A DNA stretch of 9,785 bases, from assembly GCA_003525885.1 (NCBI GenBank), contig DQIG01000038.1, positions 783-10,567 on the forward strand, given 5' to 3'. How positions within the stretch are numbered: position 1 is the first letter of the stretch; each line of letters starts with the position of its first letter. The notes beneath the pieces were generated by a model. It saw only the letters and a program-made list of their open reading frames with translations. It ran no database searches and was not told the DNA's origin. This DNA comes from Stenotrophomonas sp. (lineage in GTDB: Bacteria; Pseudomonadota; Gammaproteobacteria; Xanthomonadales; Xanthomonadaceae). Shown in pieces: positions 8,364 to 9,785 of this stretch. The translations under genes and the position numbers were made by a program.

Positions 8364-9554
8364 TTACAGCGGACGACCGATACCCGAGCAGGTGCTCGGA
8401 TTGTTCACCGCACCGGCGTTGGTGGCGGTGGCGAAGCGGGCGCGGACGGCATCACGCCAGGCCTTGGTCAGCGGGATGAACTTGTGCGCGCGGATGGCGG
8501 CGTCGTTCGGACCCTGCTCCTCACCATTGACCACCACGCTGCCGTAGTGACGGGTCAGGAAGCCGCGGACGTTGGCGCCGACGGTGGCGTTCTTGTAGCA
8601 CTGGCCGAACACGAAGTTGGTGTAACCCGCGATCGGGTAGCCCGCGCTCGGGTTGCCGAACACCGGCACCCAGTTGGCGGGGTTCTCAGCAGCAGCGCCG
8701 GTCGGCGGAGCAGCGGTTTCCAGGGTCGCCTGCACGCTCACTTCATCCGGCGAGAAGCCCTTGACCTTGGCGACCTTGGTGGCATCGGTCAGGCTCGGGA
8801 TCACGTCCGGACCAACGTAGCCGACGCGGCCGTCAGTAGCGTAGACCGCGTTGTACAGCGCGGTGCCGCCGGTGGCCGGGGCAGCGATGAAGTTCGACGG
8901 CACGGTGGTGAACAGGTTGGCGAAGGTCGACTGCACCGAGAACGCCGGCACGCCGTTGGTCAGCTTCAGGGTGGTGCCAGAGACGTCGGCCGGCTGGCAG
9001 GCGGTGGTCAGGAAGCGGGCCAGCAGTTCGCTGGTGCCGCTGCTTTCGCCACGGTAGACGACCTGGATGCTGCCACTGCGGGCGCTGTCGATGCTCGACC
9101 AGTCGGTGATCTTGCCCGAGAAGATGCCGCAGATCTGGGTGACCGACAGGTCGATCGCCGAACCGGCCTTGTTGAACGGAATCGTGACCGAGGTGGCGAC
9201 CGACGGGATCTGCACCAGGGCGCCATAGCGGTTGGTGTCGCCGGACACGTTGTAGGTGCTGTTGTAGGTGCTCAGCTCGGTGCTGCTCAGCACCGAGTCG
9301 CTACCGGCGAAGTGCACGGTACCGGTGGTGGAGAACAGCGCCGAGTTGTTTTCCAGGAAGGCCTTCTTGCCGGTGCCCGAACCGGTCACGGCGTAGCTGA
9401 AGTTGGCCGGCAGGATGCTGTCGGCCTGGCCCTTGTAGAGGTCGGCCGGCAGCGAGGCGCCGCCGCCGGTGACAGCGGTCTGCGCCGAAGCGGCACCGGC
9501 GGTGGCGAGCAGCGCGGTGGCAACCAGCGCGGCCAGGGTCTTGTACTTGTTCAT
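8364..9554 (-). CDS. Secreted DING-family phosphate-binding protein (PstS superfamily)
   Basis: This 396-residue protein is a periplasmic or secreted solute-binding protein of the DING branch of the PstS superfamily, which binds inorganic phosphate. Residues 1-24 are a clear signal peptide (MNKYK, hydrophobic core, ASA24 cleavage). The mature protein starts QTAVTGGGASLP, matching the DINGGGATLP start of the family except that the name-giving DIN is replaced. Ligand-loop motifs are GSGTGKKAF (58-66), FAGSDS (82-87, with Asp86 at mature position 62, where family members have a phosphate-binding Asp) and RGESSGTSEL (168-177). Cysteines 142, 186, 319 and 389 match the two-disulfide pattern of human HPBP as I remember it. 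QICGIFSGKITDW, QCYKNAT and the C-terminal CSGIGRP also match DING proteins. The start has a good AGGAG site. No pstC, pstA or pstB gene is adjacent, so it is probably not the dedicated Pst transporter subunit. Some relatives (LapA) are phosphatases; that activity cannot be read from the sequence. Confidence 0.94.
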   Translation of the reverse strand: MNKYKTLAALVATALLATAGAASAQTAVTGGGASLPADLYKGQADSILPANFSYAVTGSGTGKKAFLENNSALFSTTGTVHFAGSDSVLSSTELSTYNSTYNVSGDTNRYGALVQIPSVATSVTIPFNKAGSAIDLSVTQICGIFSGKITDWSSIDSARSGSIQVVYRGESSGTSELLARFLTTACQPADVSGTTLKLTNGVPAFSVQSTFANLFTTVPSNFIAAPATGGTALYNAVYATDGRVGYVGPDVIPSLTDATKVAKVKGFSPDEVSVQATLETAAPPTGAAAENPANWVPVFGNPSAGYPIAGYTNFVFGQCYKNATVGANVRGFLTRHYGSVVVNGEEQGPNDAAIRAHKFIPLTKAWRDAVRARFATATNAGAVNNPSTCSGIGRPL

Positions 9555-9560
9555 GATCTT

Positions 9561-9565
9561 CTCCT
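9561..9565 (-). promoter_or_regulatory. Ribosome binding site of the DING-family gene
   Basis: AGGAG on the minus strand is separated from the ATG at 9554 by six bases (AAGATC). This strong Shine-Dalgarno sequence fixes the start in front of a canonical signal peptide. Confidence 0.85.
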
Positions 9566-9678
9566 GAAGGGTTTACTGCGAAGGGAAACGCCAAGGGAGG
9601 AACGGTCACTACACGCCTGCTGCCGCCGAGGGCCTCCCAGCCCACTCTGCGGCGACGTGTCCATGCTGGTCCGCGCCG

Positions 9679-9685
9679 ATGACAG
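9679..9685 (-). promoter_or_regulatory. Single Pho-box-like half-site CTGTCAT (weak candidate)
   Basis: The minus strand reads CTGTCAT, identical to one half of the PhoB box consensus, about 125 bases upstream of the DING-family start. A working box needs a second, similar heptamer 11 bases away. The heptamers 11 bases on either side (TCTTAAG upstream, GCGGACC downstream) do not resemble it. A 7-mer match can occur by chance, so this is listed only because DING-type genes are often under phosphate control. Confidence 0.2.
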
Positions 9686-9700
9686 GCCGCTTAAGAAACC

Positions 9701-9738
9701 TGTGGAAGATCAGAAAAAGGTGTGGAGGATTGTTTGGA
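9701..9738. promoter_or_regulatory. Direct repeats in the A+T-richer promoter region of the DING-family gene
   Basis: TGTGGAAGAT at 9701-9710 is repeated as TGTGGAGGAT at 9721-9730. They match at nine of ten bases and are exactly 20 bases apart, or about two helical turns. A degenerate third copy, TTTGGAGAAT, starts at 9733. They sit in the A+T-richest part of the upstream region (about 9690-9745), where a promoter for the minus-strand DING-family gene would be expected. This arrangement is typical of a site bound by a dimeric or tandem regulator. I cannot assign a regulator, and I see no convincing -35/-10 pair. Confidence 0.4.
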
Positions 9739-9747
9739 GAATTGAAG

Positions 9748-9765
9748 GCGCGCCGTGCTGCGCGC
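9748..9765. repeat. Inverted repeat next to the REP-like hairpin
   Basis: GCGCGC at 9748-9753 and again at 9760-9765 forms a 6-bp stem around CGTGCT. It overlaps the palindrome GGCGCGCC at 9747-9754 and stands one base from the larger hairpin at the edge. It could be the partner of a REP pair or simple low-complexity G+C sequence. Confidence 0.35.
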
Positions 9766-9766
9766 T

Positions 9767-9785
9767 CGCCGGGCATGGCCCGGCG
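9767..9785. repeat. REP-like palindrome (SMAG/GTAG type), possibly cut by window edge
   Basis: CGCCGGGC at 9767-9774 and GCCCGGCG at 9778-9785 form a perfect 8-bp stem around a 3-base loop (ATG on plus, CAT on minus). Stenotrophomonas SMAG elements, as I remember them, consist of a GTAG tetranucleotide followed by just such a G+C-rich hairpin. Read on the minus strand, the GTAG would fall immediately outside the window, so that hallmark cannot be checked. The alternative is the terminator stem of an unseen neighbouring gene, but no T-tract is visible in the part present. Confidence 0.5.

Noticed and set aside
9679..9707. A complete Pho box upstream of the DING-family gene
   Set aside because: Only one CTGTCAT heptamer is present. 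Neighbouring heptamers at the required 11-base spacing do not match the consensus, so only a weak half-site is reported.
9601..9785. A further gene at the right edge
   Set aside because: The frames entering from the edge show no recognisable protein, and the sequence has REP-like hairpins and an A+T-rich promoter-like island, typical of intergenic DNA.

Overview
The window is high in G+C and reads like a gammaproteobacterial chromosome, most likely Xanthomonadaceae and probably Stenotrophomonas. Codons strongly favour G or C in the third position. The right edge carries a perfect 8-bp inverted repeat around a 3-nt loop that resembles the SMAG/GTAG REP hairpins scattered through Stenotrophomonas maltophilia genomes. 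The genus is an inference from that hairpin, base composition and gene types; no rRNA or housekeeping marker is present.

Layout: there are only two real genes, both on the minus strand. From right to left they are: a regulatory/REP-like region (9555-9785), a secreted DING-type (PstS-superfamily) phosphate-binding protein (8364-9554), a 204-bp intergenic stretch with a hairpin terminator and a structured leader (8160-8363), and then the first 2,719 codons of a giant filamentous-haemagglutinin-family exoprotein that runs off the left edge (1-8159). I read the giant frame triplet by triplet and found no stop codon, so it is intact as far as it is visible. Its 3' end, and any TpsB transporter gene, lie outside the window.

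How the genes may work together: the giant protein has a Sec signal peptide, a helical spacer, a two-partner-secretion (TPS) domain and a long beta-helix shaft, so it should be a surface or released adhesin exported through an outer-membrane TpsB pore. The DING protein should bind inorganic phosphate in the periplasm or outside the cell. In Pseudomonas aeruginosa a DING phosphatase (LapA, with its Hxc type II system) lies beside a phosphate-starvation-induced TPS exoprotein (PdtA/PdtB). The pairing here recalls that locus, and a shared low-phosphate programme is a reasonable but unproven hypothesis. I see no convincing complete Pho box.

Nothing here proves a wholly new system. The best leads are the DING/giant-adhesin linkage, a CxxxC pair that is the only cysteine in 2,719 residues, a near-perfect 10-bp direct repeat at 20-bp spacing upstream of the DING gene, and two mutually exclusive hairpins in the leader of the adhesin gene.
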